From assembly GCF_905220365.1 (NCBI RefSeq), contig NC_061123.1, forward strand, positions 2,790,001 to 2,854,000: 64,000 nucleotides of DNA, read 5' to 3'. The notes beneath the pieces were generated by a model. The model ran no database searches and had not been told where the DNA came from. It worked only from the letters and a program-made list of their open reading frames with translations. The stretch comes from Vanessa cardui (taxonomy: Eukaryota > Arthropoda > Insecta > Lepidoptera > Nymphalidae). The position numbers were made by a program, and so were the translations under genes. Within the stretch, counting starts at the first letter, position 1. Each line of letters starts with the position of its first letter. Below, one piece after another: positions 24,901 through 37,082 of this stretch.

Positions 24901-26176
24901 TAAGGTTTTCAGGGAATGTATGATCAACGTCTATTAGTAATAATGAAGCGAGTTTTCCGTGATCAATTTGTCAATAATGAATGACAGAGCATTGTCAATT
25001 AACCTAACCGATCGTGACTTTTTCCTGTTTATTCTATGTCATTCTTTTGACAAAATTCTGGGAAATTCGAATGATATTACAATGAAACATTCAAACTCGT
25101 ACGTAGACATAAAATGATTATTTAACGTAAGTTTACTTACAATTCGAAGCTTAATAGTATCCTTATTTATGTGTATATGTCTGTATTTCTCAATAAAGAC
25201 TAGACTTCCAAGTAATGCACCTTATTAATATGTAGGTACTTGCAGAATATTTTTTCTATCTATTCAACTTTGCCTATTCAGTATATTTGTAACTTTCTCA
25301 GTATGTTGCTCGCCTTACTAAGATCATTCAAATGGCTCATTTTTTTTTAAGAATTTTCGATATTCAATACGATTTTTCCTCTGTTTTGTGATCTGAATGC
25401 AAACGATAGCATTGTTGAAACGCTGTTTTGTTTTACTCATTACACAGTCTGCAATTCCCACGGTCTACCGTAAAATCGATTCGATTTTTAGTCCTTGCAT
25501 TTATGGTTATTTTATTGAAACTATTGATTTTTTTCCACTTCAAGGTCATTCGCTATAGCCTTGTAGCACCAGACATCAGCTTAACATTTTTTTAATCTGT
25601 TAATCAATGAATTTCCGCATCTTTTTGCGTTGCCTCTAGACAGTTTTTTATGTATTTGTGCGTGATTCATTATGTTTTAGAATTGTTGGATTAAAATTTT
25701 ATGAGATTCACAATTATTAGTTTTAGTGGGATATACAGTTTAAGCTGGTTTGAGTCTACACAAGACGGCTTGCAACCAATTATATGACATAATTTGTTTT
25801 TTACTAGGATCACCTTAAAAGCCCTGTTAAGAGTTTAAGACTTGGATAATTACTGTAATCTTATTCTGAAAAGATAGCCTTCTAGTCTGCGAATGTATTA
25901 AACTAAAGATAGATAAAATGCGTCTAGATAAAAACTAGATTTAAATCCTAGTTCAGTGTTTAGAAATAAACGAGATGTACTGCGCGCTCAGCCCACGCCC
26001 GTCGCAAACAGGAAGCGATGATTGGGTTTACGTTTTGCACTTACCGTGTAGTTACAGACTGCGGTTACATAATACTGAGTGCGTCTAACTTTTGTATCTT
26101 AAGTTAACCTCGAGACAGATGGCGCATTTACAAGTCTTCCCTCGTGAAGACTTAGTAATTTGGAAATATGTATAGA

Positions 26177-26407
26177 CAGTGGCGTAGCTAGGTGAGGAAG
26201 GGCCCCGGTGCATAGAAAAAGAATTGGGCCCTCACCCCCTCTTGAACTAATAATTACCTTTTAAAATTATAGATACCAAATAAGAAATCTTGTGCGCAGG
26301 GTTATGATTTTCTAGCTTCAAAAGCTTACGGTTTAGTTTAGAGGGCCCCCTGAACTCCGGGGCCCTGGTGCACTGCACCACCTGGCCCTACGATAGCTAC
26401 GCCATTG
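26177..26407. mobile_element. hAT-type MITE with 8-bp target-site duplication
   Basis: The element begins cagtggcgtagct and ends agctacgccattg, nearly perfect terminal inverted repeats. The 8-base duplication tgtataga flanks it at 26169-26176 and 26408-26415. An 8-base duplication with CAGTG-type ends is typical of the hAT superfamily. The 231 bases hold no ORF, so it is a non-autonomous element. The interior is GC-rich, with ggccccgg and ggggcc inverted words. Confidence 0.85.
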
Positions 26408-26919
26408 TGTATAGATCGTTTATTTATTGTTTTCGCGTTGAATTAAAATTTTACGCAAAGATTTATAACGATCTTAAACATAAAGCTTTTTTTTTAATTT
26501 TGAGTTAGATTTTAAGTGATAATTTTTAGTTAATAATTAGACATAACTATTAATAAAAATGTCAATCATATGTAAAGTGTCTCAGCAATAGTGAAAATAA
26601 TAAAATTGGCCCTATTCCAGTTATTTAGTCTTCAAGATCAGCTGTGTGCTTACGTAGCTTCTGAAACGTTTTTTTATTTCGATTATCTAACACTATTTAC
26701 ATTAACTAATGCCAATTCCACTTCTGATTCCTCTCAGAATTCAATATATTACGCCATTTTTACGTAAACAAGTTATAAATATCAACGTTTACTGTTCGTT
26801 CCAAGTAATTGTTATTTTTTAACTGGTTGACGGTATGTTTTTTTTTATTTTTTTTATATATTTTTTACGTTATATTGTCTATTAGCATAAATCTTAAATT
26901 TAATTTCTAATAATTACAG

Positions 26920-27175
26920 TGAAAACTGCGCCAGCAACGAGAAGAATAGTGATGCTCAAAGTAAATCATCGCAGATTCCGGATTTCATAGTAAAACCTTT
27001 GAGTGTACTCGAAGCAGACTTAAAGGAAGATGATGTACCCATTATCGAAGAAAAACTAACGTTAGATGATACAAGAGAACCCGAAAAACTTGCTGAAACT
27101 ATTAAACCACCTGTTGATAATGATGAAGACGCTTCTGTTGACGAATTCATACACGAAGAAATAGATGAAGAATAA
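26920..27175 (+). CDS. Alternative last exon A: acidic tail of the microprotein gene
   Basis: An acceptor (tttctaataattacag) ends at 26919. The exon supplies T, which turns the split AT into ATT (Ile), then runs 84 codons to TAA at 27173-27175. The encoded tail begins ENCASNEKNSDAQ, is very rich in Glu and Asp, and ends DEFIHEEIDEE. It contains no hydrophobic stretch, so it would be a soluble acidic domain behind the 20-residue membrane segment of exon 1848-1930 (total 105 residues). Poly(A) signals overlap the stop (27171) and recur at 27313. It could instead belong to a different upstream exon ending in the same phase that I did not identify. Confidence 0.45.
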
Positions 27176-27312
27176 AAAATGAATGTAATTGTGAAGGATA
27201 TTTAAAAATAATTGGAATGGTCTATCATTTATATAAATATATTGATATTTATGTTCTTATGTATTTTGTTTTTTGATACAAAAGGTTTACTAATTTCGTA
27301 ATGTATTTTTGT

Positions 27313-27318
27313 AATAAA
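27313..27318 (+). terminator. Poly(A) signal after the acidic-tail exon
   Basis: AATAAA lies 138 bases after the TAA at 27173-27175. Another copy overlaps the stop codon at 27171-27176. Confidence 0.45.
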
Positions 27319-27319
27319 T

Positions 27320-29070
27320 ATAATATTGAATTATATATTAATCCTACGAAAGAAATAGATTATTTTATTTTAAAATTTGGCCGACTTAATGAACAGGAAT
27401 AAGTTGTAAAAATGAGCCTTTATTGAAATACAGCTTGACCGATTATGAAGATTTAAAAATAACCTTAGTTCTTTTGGTAGGTACTTAGGAAATAATAATT
27501 TGTTTGTCAATATACGCCTATTATGGATTTTGTTTGATTTTATGTTGAAATCGATTTAAATCTATTTATTTATATTTCTGGCATAGTTCATGTTTTCTTC
27601 AAGGATTATTTTGCTATTGAATTTTTTAATTTATCAAAATTATAAAAAAATATTCAAGTAATATTATAAGAAGGTATTTCTATTATTCCCTTATTTAATT
27701 CCCGGCTTTCCTTTAAACAGGTATATTCGTAAAAACTTTTATAAAAAAAATCTGTCACTGCTATTTTTGAAAAAAATTTTTTCTGTATCTTGAGGAAAAA
27801 TGTATCAAAAGTATGTTTGTTGTTTTACACTTGTATAATATTTTTAAAAGCCGAAGCAAACAATTACACCTTTACTTTGAAGAATTTTATTGCTCGATAC
27901 TATTGCCACAGATCGAATGATTGCAATATCAATACGCATTCATCGCAACGCATTATCATCCATCCTACTAGCTTTTTAAGAACTGCTTTTGTATGCATTG
28001 TTAGACTTATAAGTTTTTTTAGAAATCAAATAGAGAAAATGCAAATTTGCTGGAGATAAATGATTATCGACTTTAAAACGCACTGAATATGATTTAAATT
28101 TAATTGAATTCAATAGGAGATCTACAGAGTCAAGGCTTACAAAATGTTTATTCAGTTTGCAATTAACACATGTTTGTATGCATGTTTGTTCGTTCACGTA
28201 TCGTCAAGGTCTGAAAGTGATAATTCAGTTACGGCTGTTATGCGATTTCTTTCGGTCTTCACTTATATTTAAATTTTGCTAATTTTAAGCAGTCAAGTGC
28301 AATGTCACGGAAATTTTGAATTCGACATTGAAATTCTATGGAAGCCAACGACAAAACTTTACTCTTTGAAATAAATATCGAGAAATATGTCGATGCCAAA
28401 ATACATACATCCACACATTCATACAATTATTTTCAAAAAATTATCAAAAAAGTAATATAAAATTACTATTTATTAATAACTAGCTGTCGTCCGCCTGAGG
28501 ACGTGTTAGGTATTAAAAGTAGCCCATGACCATCCTCGGAGTTCAAGCTTACTTGATAGAAAATTCTCATTCTCATAAAATATTCATATACTCCAATTCA
28601 TTGGTTTAAATGAAAGAGCAACTGACAGACAGATACTTTCACAGTTACAGTATTAGTATAGATTACTTAGTACTAATATGCAATCCGTAGCAAATTATCA
28701 CCGTTAAAAAATATATCAAATTAAACAGAAATAAACATAAATAGAATAGTAAATTAAAACACTTAAATTGACTTCTTTTCGTAAATTTTGTGCCTCATTC
28801 TATATTTAACGTGATAAACATTGTCAGGGCCTTCCCTACGCACGTTACCTTCATAAAATATTATAACCCTAAAACTCTGGAAACTTTTCGAGAAAGTTCT
28901 TTATCTAGTGTAATTTTTTTATAACATTTTTTTATGATGCAAAGGAAACATATTTTATGCCAATTAATTGAACGAAAATTTTTGCACACAAATATTGCCA
29001 TAATTAATTCAAAATTATATTTATGTCTTTTGTTTTGATTGAAATCAGTTTTTTTGTAATTTGTTTTACC
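27320..29070. other. Intron between the two alternative last exons
   Basis: Apart from the repeat at 28477-28665 I see no supported feature. Short frames on both strands look random. Confidence 0.4.
28477..28665 (-). repeat. Interspersed repeat, inverted relative to 11572-11745
   Basis: It begins aactagctgtcgtccgcctg and ends gatactttcacagttacagtattagtatag, which is the reverse of the 'actaatattataaatgtgaaagta...gcgggcgacagctagt' pattern. Confidence 0.5.
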
Positions 29071-29072
29071 AG

Positions 29073-29145
29073 GGGATACATGCCTGCTCCGATGCAAGAT
29101 GAACCTCCTCCTGGCCCTGATGGAAAACCGCCGCCTCCGAAATGA
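29073..29145 (+). CDS. Alternative last coding exon B: proline-rich tail of the microprotein gene
   Basis: An acceptor (ttgttttaccag) ends at 29072. The first base G completes the split AT into ATG (Met), followed by GYMPAPMQDEPPPGPDGK and a PPPPK end, then TGA at 29143-29145. A good donor (gtatgt) starts immediately after the stop, so the stop is the last codon of the exon and the 3'UTR continues after another intron at 30105. Joined to exon 1848-1930 this gives a 44-residue protein: one membrane segment plus a cytosolic-looking proline-rich tail of the kind that binds SH3 or WW domains (inference). The base composition, much more GC-rich than its surroundings, supports coding. Confidence 0.5.
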
Positions 29146-29509
29146 GTATGTCATTTTTTTATTATATCCCTAGTATCTACAATTACAGCTTCAATTTTTG
29201 TATTCATTGAATCGACATAACTCTGATAAATAAAATTTACCTGATAAGTGAAGTGAGGTCCAAACTTTTGCTTGATTGCATACAGATTAAATTAAAGGTG
29301 ATGTCATGTCTGACATACGAATGGTTGCTAATTATAGATATATTATATTATATTATAGATAATTATCTATGTAATGTAATGACAAAACAAAGTCATTATA
29401 AATAAAAAATATTTATTATTTTGTCCCTGTACTTGTAAATATATCTTATTATATCGTGGATGGTCAATTTTCACGAAATAAATTGGACCCCTTTTTTGAT
29501 GCACGTATG

Positions 29510-29986
29510 TCACACAGTAAAGAGATAGCACAATAGAGTACAATGAAGAGATATATCTGCTTTAAAATGTAAAATTTTATAGATTAGTTTTATGAATTTC
29601 CAAATTATTATCAGTAATGAAGTATATACAAGCGAATCGCGAATAAATTGATCGAAAATATATCTAGATATATAAATCATTAAAGCGACGTTGTTATTGA
29701 TAACTAGTACGTGCGTGAAACCATTTAAACTGTCAAAGATATCGAAAAATAACAAAATACTTGAAAATATATTTTTTATAATCTGAAGTATATAAAGTTT
29801 CTTATTCATTATATAAGAAAACGTTTTCCAAATTGAAAAGACTCTCATTGAAATTTTTACTAAGTCATTGTAAGAAAATAACCAATTTAAAATACCTAAG
29901 CAACCAAATATTATACGGCGTTTGAAATTAATCAGTAAAAAGTGTGCTTCTATTGAATTTTTTCCCACATCTTGTAAATAAGCCAT
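29510..29986 (-). CDS. Hypothetical multi-pass membrane protein fragment, 158 residues
   Basis: An uninterrupted frame of 158 codons runs from ATG 29986 to a stop at 29510. That is long for such AT-rich DNA. The product starts MAYLQDVGKNSIEAH and has hydrophobic stretches at roughly residues 27-44, 68-85 and 120-138, separated by basic and aromatic segments, with a late LVYTSLLIIIWKF stretch. The composition (Ile, Leu, Phe, Lys) resembles insect chemoreceptors, but no diagnostic motif is present and the length is less than half of such a receptor. It lies wholly inside the intron between the proline-rich exon and the 3'UTR exon of the plus-strand microprotein gene. It could be a receptor fragment, an exon, or chance. 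I do not assign a function. Confidence 0.3.
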   Translation of the reverse strand: MAYLQDVGKNSIEAHFLLINFKRRIIFGCLGILNWLFSYNDLVKISMRVFSIWKTFSYIMNKKLYILQIIKNIFSSILLFFDIFDSLNGFTHVLVINNNVALMIYISRYIFDQFIRDSLVYTSLLIIIWKFIKLIYKILHFKADISLHCTLLCYLFTV

Positions 29987-30104
29987 TTCATTTAAAAAAA
30001 TGTAGTCGAATTTTTGTTTGGTTTATTACTTTCAACGTTTAAATTTGCTGAGACTGGCTGGTCTAAATAATTTGTTTATAATTATTTAATTTTTTATTTT
30101 ACAG

Positions 30105-30225
30105 ATTACCCACCAAACTTAAGGCACTGGTGATATAGAAATGAGTACAATTCCATAGAAGTGATTCACATAATTTATAAGTCTGGTTGACCACTGAAAT
30201 AAATGTACGAAATAAATAAATAAAA
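30105..30225 (+). other. 3'UTR exon and poly(A) signals of the microprotein gene
   Basis: An acceptor (ttttttattttacag) ends at 30104. No long frame follows. AATAAA is at 30198-30203 and repeated up to about 30225. This fits a 3'UTR exon joined to the donor at 29146. An intron after the stop codon would normally invite nonsense-mediated decay, but the stop touches the junction, so it is likely tolerated. Confidence 0.4.
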
Positions 30226-31021
30226 TGCTAACGTCACATGAAGTTGTATATTTTATCTTTGCTTTATGTTGATATTTGCGGTTCATCTTTCAATATCCAC
30301 GAACTCGCACTGGAACACCAAGGAGAAATAAAGACCAAAATTTCCTTTACATGGATTAGAGATCTTAGCATTATAGCAGTCGGTCATTAAAATACTTACA
30401 TTTCACTTATATTTTACTGGTTACCTTTATACTATAATCAATTTGCTTGGAAAACAAACAATCATTATACGATCCCTAAATGTAGAAACAAGTTTAAATC
30501 AGTCAAGGCCAGTAAAACAAGGACTTTTCTGTTTGTATATTTCCAGAAGACTCGCAAAAAAAATAGGTTAAAGTCCATTATTCTAAACAAATCCAAACAG
30601 CTCGTCATTCTTGACGCAAGCGATCAGCAGAGGCGCGGCGGGAAATAAACAGTTGCTATGATTTATTTAGGTTTGCTTCCCAAAATATCTCACATTGTAT
30701 AATAGTGTGGAATCGTATCGGAATTTTAATATTTTACAATACGACCATAGTAAATAATGCTTACTTTGTTTCATTGAAAACACTGTTCATGTTACGTATT
30801 AAAACCATACTATGCTACCTTTCCACACTGTCATTTTGTGTAGTATTATTAGTTTTAATGATGATGATATTATGTTATAACAGTAGCGGATTGGAACAAT
30901 GGCCCACCTAATAGTGGTGATGATTGGCCATAGATATTGGCGCCCAATTTTAACGATTCCTTACATCGCCAATGCGCACCGTGACAACTAAAATGTGATG
31001 TCCCTTGTGCTTGTAATTAAA

Positions 31022-31176
31022 TTCATCATCATCATCATCATGTCAGCCGTAAGACGTCCACTGCCGAACGTAGGCTTCTCCAAATGATTTCCACCTTGAC
31101 CGGTGAGTAGCCTGCATCCAGCGATACCCCGCGGACTTGACCAGATCGTCGGTCCATCTCGCGGGGGGACGCCCTA
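31022..31176 (-). mobile_element. 3' end of an RTE-clade LINE, C-terminal ORF and (TGA)n tail
   Basis: On the minus strand an open frame reads RWTDDLVKSAGYRWMQA, then EAYVRQWTSYG and a stop at 31045-31043, followed by a tandem ATG/TGA tail (31022-31041). The end 'AYVxQWTxxG' with a TGA-type microsatellite tail is typical of RTE-like elements in insects. The element is strongly 5' truncated. Confidence 0.7.
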
Positions 31177-31179
31177 CTA

Positions 31180-34015
31180 TTTTTATGTATTTTGTGTTTA
31201 CTAATGTAATTCAGGAAGCTTATTCTTTCCAAAGGCGTTGCACATTTAAAAGATGACAATTGTACCATTTTCCAACCTATATCTGCAAATGTTTTTACCT
31301 GCGATTTTAATGACATGTATATTATATGCCATAGTGATTTGATATAGTGTTAAAGCTACAATGGACACTTCTCAGTTCCAGCAGCTAATTTCTAAAATAT
31401 TTTTTTTAAGATATCGTTTAAAAAATGTAGCACTTCTGGATATTCTATGACTTCTTTAGATTTGGTAATACCTTTCTCCAATAAATCTACCCATACCTAA
31501 TAATTAATATAGAGACAATTTTGTTGTAATGCCTATCTGACAAAACTACAAATTCAATAAATAAATGAAATTGAAGTCCAAGATTAAGTACGTTTCGGTT
31601 TTAGTATATAATTATATAAGTACCTACACTTCGCAGTTTCATACGCTTAAAAATTTTACTATTGACATGACAAGCCTGAATTTCATATTTTTGCTAACCA
31701 TACAATAACACATACATTGATTAATATCGAATTTAATCGTTGATAATGTGTTAGCAAAAATCAATGATTTGTGTTGAAGAGAAAAAAAGCAAGTATTTGT
31801 TCATAAAAACATCACCGGAAAGTCTTATTGGCTACCAAAGTAAAACATAAAAAAGCTTAGAATATTTTGGCGCGTGCTCCAGTTTTTTTGGCAACAATTG
31901 TTGAATGTTCAATTTCTTTTCAATGTCAATTGACTCTCAACCATAACCAATTCGCCGCATTCTAAGATTTGATATTTGAATTGATTTTGAGTTTGAATAT
32001 TCTCGTGACTGAGAGAAATTCTATATTTTAATAATTGAGAAAGGCGAAGAAACTTTCACAGGAAAGTTTAGGTTTCCAATTCATTTTATACGCGTTATAT
32101 AAACCTATTGAAACCTTACTTTATAATATTGTATACTAAGAATACAGTCAGCACTTACATAAGTAAAAATATTTTTCTTTCCATTATATCAAATTAAAAC
32201 TATTGAACAATTGATTTTTAAAAACACTCCATTATTATTGCTTATGATTATTATCTACCTAACAACGGCTTAGCTGAATGAAACAGAAGAAATGTGAATT
32301 ATGCAACGAAGTAAATATTCGTGCCAAGAAAGTGAAAAATAAATGGTTTTATTTTTAAAATTTAAATCGTGACTTTTTAGACATTGCGATGACGTGAGGA
32401 GCCGCTTGACTGCAGTGCTCTTAACTTCTTAGAAAGCTGAAGTCTTACAGCTAAAATGAATTCAGCAACGCAATTTAACACATTTTACTTAGTTACCAGG
32501 GATAGTATAAAGAAAATGATTTCCTCGAATAATTCACTCCAGAGATTATATATAAAGACATATACTTGATATTATGAATACCAATCACACTCGTACATAA
32601 GTGTTTTAAGAATAAATCAAACTTTATGTCTAGGCATTGGGTACTTTACATACTCAGTAATTAAAATGATGGAAAAGAGTTACTTTTTGAATTTCTTGAT
32701 AGAATATATTTTTAAATTCAGATCACAAGATTAGAAAGTACGGACTTTGCAACATTATTCTTTTATATCTTCATCTATATACAACTAGTCCAGTTGATCT
32801 AGGCACGGTAAAATAAATCAAATAACTTGTACACAACATACTATTTCGGTGTTAATGTAAGTATTTCTCTTAAAATATTAACAATTATTTTCGCACGCAC
32901 ATAATTTGAATAATATAAATTATTGCCATCGTAATCATCCAAAATCGTATAAATAGAAGACGGGTTTCCTGACCATGTATGTCGAGACGAGACGTTTGGT
33001 CCGTGTGTGCGATTGCCAACTGCACGCTGCAACGGTTAATGACCCTACTGACTAATACTTCCGCACACGCCTTCACAGCTTAAACTAAAGAGTTTGTCAG
33101 TATAATGTGCCCGTAAAGTTCCATTAACGCCTATGCTATCGTCATAAAATATTAACACCCAATCCTGTCAGCTTGTCTAAGTCTCACTTTGAACTTGCCG
33201 TGACTCAGCTTGACTTCTGAAGTTTGTTTTCAGGATAATATCAATAGATGTCGTTTACATTGGTAAAAGTGCCAAAAATTTGGGCTTTATTTAAATCGAC
33301 TATCAATCAACGGGCTATAAAGAGGATAGACGTATGTATTATAAAGAGGTAAGTTTTGTTTAGTTGTTTTTTTGCATTTTTACGCTTCAATTAACAACCT
33401 GATTGATAAAGAACGTTTGCATTATTTTAGTTTTAGTTTTTAAATGAGTATGACTGTTAGCAATTAATTTATTGCATGTTTTTTGTTTTAAATATATAAA
33501 CGAGTGAATATTGTTATATTCATATATGTATGCGAATATATTATAGCCACAATAAACATTAGTCTCATTGGAATCCTAAATATGCGCTGAATTGAAAACA
33601 CCAATTAAAATTCTCATCAAAAGTTATCAAAAACCGCGAAGATGACCAGGACGGTACTAATGAACGAGCGTCAGCATTAAAAAGAAAAGTATCTTCATAA
33701 ATTACTGTTGCTAACACAGCAGATAATATATGCGTTATAATCACAACTTTACAATGAGATTGGTAATTCAATTACATAAGAATGGTCACACAATGCACTT
33801 CTCATAACGTTTTGAAGAAAAATTACATCCCCACCTACCATTAAATGTGGTCGCATTTTCTTTTTCAAAGTACTATAAAATAAATAAAAACATCCCGAAA
33901 TAATGACTCATTTAAACATTCCACCGACTAATAGACAACATAGATTTATTTTGTTTATGTAACAATTTCTTATCTGTTACTTCCTGCAATTTATGGATAC
34001 ATGTTTTATTTCTTG
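31180..34015. other. Intergenic stretch, no gene seen
   Basis: AT-rich. Short frames at 32841-33076 and 33565-33771 overlap or lack any supporting signal. Confidence 0.4.
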
Positions 34016-34019
34016 AAAG

Positions 34020-34237
34020 CCGAGAGAGTACAGTGGTTAGAACGCATGCATTTTAACCGATGACTGCGGGTTCAAAACCAGGCAAACACCAATGAATATT
34101 AAGGTGCTTAATTTGTGTTTATAATTCATCTCGTGCTCGGCGGTGAAGGAAAACATCTTGAGGTAACCTGCATGTGTCTAATTTCATAGAAATTCTGCCA
34201 CACGTATATTCCACCAACCCGAATTGGAACAGTATTG
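34020..34237 (+). repeat. tRNA-derived SINE, 3' truncated
   Basis: acagtggttagaacgcatgc (A box), gggttcaaaaccagg (B box, one change), ctcgtgctcggcggtgaagg and the ccaacccg.attggaacag landmark, after which the homology ends without a tail. Confidence 0.75.
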
Positions 34238-34284
34238 CACACTTAAAATTCCAGTTTCCGTTCTGTTACAGCGAATCATTTGAT

Positions 34285-34375
34285 AGGAAATCCCAAAAGG
34301 CTCAATCGTTCTGACCTGATAGGTTTGAACCCAGGCCCTCAGGATACGCGGCCAACCAGGTTATTCCATGAGCAG
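34285..34375 (-). repeat. Possible second, different tRNA-derived SINE head
   Basis: On the minus strand: acctggttggccgcgtatcc, then cctgggttcaaacct. The latter is a good B box and the first a fair A box. The sequence differs from the SINE family of the neighbouring copies. Confidence 0.4.
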
Positions 34376-34596
34376 TATTGTACATAAAACGCGAAATGTG
34401 GCTACATTTTAACGTATTTCAAAAAAATGCAAGTATCACGATTTTGTTCTACTTTACCTTAACAAAAAGAGTCTTGTAAAAACATGCTCGCAGTAAAAAA
34501 CTCGATGCACTTATCTTTAAGATCTATACAGTAGGTACTTTTCGTGGTAAATCTAAAAGGGTGACCATGTTATTATCGCGATGATGACGTTTGACT

Positions 34597-34878
34597 CAAG
34601 TTTGAGTCGAGATGGCCCAGTGGTTAGAACGCATGCATCTTAACCGATGATTGCGAGTTCAAACCCAGGCAAACACCGCTGATTCATGTACTTAATTTGT
34701 CTTTATAATTCATCTACAAACATTTGACAAATTTCATAGAAACCACATCTGCCACATGTGTATTCTACCAACCCGCATTGGAACAGCGTGGTGGAATATA
34801 TTCCATACCTTCTCCTCAAAAGGGAGAGGAGGCATTTAGCCCAGCAGTGGAAATTTACAGGCTGTTGTTGTTGTTGTT
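34597..34878 (+). mobile_element. Full-length tRNA-derived SINE with target-site duplication
   Basis: A box tggcccagtgg, B box gagttcaaaccc, body and a (TTG)n tail. The duplication gacgtttgact is at 34586-34596 and 34879-34889. The middle of the body lacks the 'cgtgctcggcggtgaagg' part, an internal deletion relative to other copies. Confidence 0.85.
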
Positions 34879-34889
34879 GACGTTTGACT

Positions 34890-37080
34890 ATATTAATCAT
34901 CAACAACTCCTTCCTTTCTGGACACCAATTATGGCCTACGTATTATAATCTTTATAATGGCAACCCTGATGTAAAATCATGCAGTGGTCCAGACTCCTTA
35001 TCCTAAGCTTAAAGTAATTCTTAACGTGGGTCGTCGCGTGTATCAACGGAGCCACGGGCGGGACCGGATATTACTCATATAGCTACAAATTGCAATGCCC
35101 CTCCTAATGTCCTCCAGCGACCGACCCCGCAAACTGCGTTCTTTATTGTATTCAGATCTAGTTACAATTGGTTTTCTAGATTCTCCCACACACGGCTTAG
35201 CTTGTTGAATGTAGTGCTAGTAATTGGTCTATAAAGCTTTTTTTTTATTGATATGGAATGAATTTATGAACGACGTATTGATATTTATTTAATTGAATTT
35301 GGAATTTCGGTAAAAGAATGATCAGTAGATTCAAGTTGACTGACATTGGTGAGTATAGTGTCAAAAATTTTAACAAATTGTCACCTTATCACGATCGAAT
35401 CGAAAAGTAAATGCGTTTAGCTGTTTTCCTTTTCTTCTACAACCCAGATATTTAGATTACCATGAATGATGTCTATTTGCTTGAAGAATAGTCGAAGTTA
35501 GACCGGCATTGAATCAAGAACAAACTTAGTTGATATAAGTTAGTAATATTTGTCTGCAATATATTAGACATTCAACTTCTTTCGAGTGATGATAATATAT
35601 ATCTCTCGACCGATTTCAAACATGGCATCTATCAATGCTAAATCAGATTACTAATCAAGAAAAGGAATGATTCAATTGCACATTATGTATCCAAATTCAC
35701 TTGCAGTTTCAATCCCTTTAAAATCATTTTTCGACAGGACGGCTTTTTGACGCGACTGGATAGAGTTCTAGTGTATCACCAACATACTTTCAGAAACAAA
35801 GTTCAAAATTCGAAACCCCTAATGCTTATTAAGAACCATTTGAAAGAAAATAAATTTCTATTGGAACAACTCTTGATTTGATGATATTGCATGCGATTTA
35901 ATTTTCATTTCACATGAATACCTATGTAAGACTTCAGAAAATTGCATTTTTTGGCGCTGATATAATTCGTTAGCTATAGGATTTACTAATCAGTTCGTTA
36001 TATTTTTATGATGTTTGCCAATGTGGCGTCATGGCGTAAGTGCCTTGTTAATCTCTATTTACAATCTGCTATCCGAGAATTTTGCAAATCACAATCACAC
36101 CCCGGTTCAAAACCTCGAACAATCCAGATCATAGGATTTTGCTGCAGATAAATTCTCAGTAGCGGTCCAAAGAGTAGAAGTAAGTAGTCTCAACTCTTCT
36201 ATCTCTCAGAAAGAAGACCTGCGTCTGCAATATATCATTATATCTTCGTGGATGACTCCTGTCCCAACGAATTATATGCAAGACAGAAAAAAGTCATCCT
36301 CTACTTATATCTACGCACACTTATTATTTTCTGCAAAGTTGGCCAAAATCACTAAGAATGACATCATCGTCAATAGAGATTGTATCGAAAGAAATTTGAT
36401 GAAAAAGGTATTCGAAACCACTTTCACAAGCTGTATCTATGAATGTAAGTAAATAATATGTATAAAAATGAATATTGCAGGTAAAATTCTGATATAAATG
36501 TTTCATAACACTTTCATAAGTCAATGATTGCAAGGATAGATCTTACATTAACATCATTTGATAATCTAATCGTAATTCGATTGTAGTTATCTGTGATAAA
36601 AGTTTATCGGACATGCGGCTTAAACCGAGTGCCACACCACGACCGTTTCGAGAAGTTTCTAAAATGTTATTATCTTTTAGATTTTTTTCCAAGTATTTCT
36701 ATCTTTTCTATCTTTCACTGGGATTTCTATACTCTGTATTCTTGCTTATAAATCTGCACAACTATAGGTAAGTTGCATTGTTGATTATTATTTTTCATAC
36801 AATATTGCTCGACAAATTCTACTTTTGTGAACAATTTCTCAACGGTAACCTGTAACATGTTTTTTTATAAAATATTGTTTTTCTTATCTTTAGTATAATA
36901 ATAATCTATTTAATTGACTTTTTTTTTTCTTGTACTTCGTTCATTAGCGCAGCGAAGGTCCAAGCCCTAAGTTTTGAAATCTCAGCCATTGTGACTGATT
37001 AATATTAAAATAATAATATCAGCGACGATAACATTTTAAATTATTTAAAATATCAAATGATTCGTCAATAAGAATTGTGA
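34890..37080. other. Intergenic stretch with one GC-rich patch
   Basis: 35025-35140 (ggtcgtcgcgtg, gagccacgggcgggaccgg, cgaccgaccccgc) is GC-richer than its surroundings and may be an old mobile-element fragment. No gene is supported. Confidence 0.35.
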
Positions 37081-37082
37081 AC

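Noticed and set aside
28861..29154. 97-codon minus-strand frame
   Set aside because: Antisense to the proline-rich exon; its Arg/Ser-rich end is the reverse of proline codons.
31038..31316. 92-codon minus-strand frame
   Set aside because: Out of frame with the RTE C-terminal reading frame at 31043-31176; a shadow of that element.
36252..36533. Overlapping plus and minus frames of about 66-69 codons
   Set aside because: Mutually antisense, no supporting signals.
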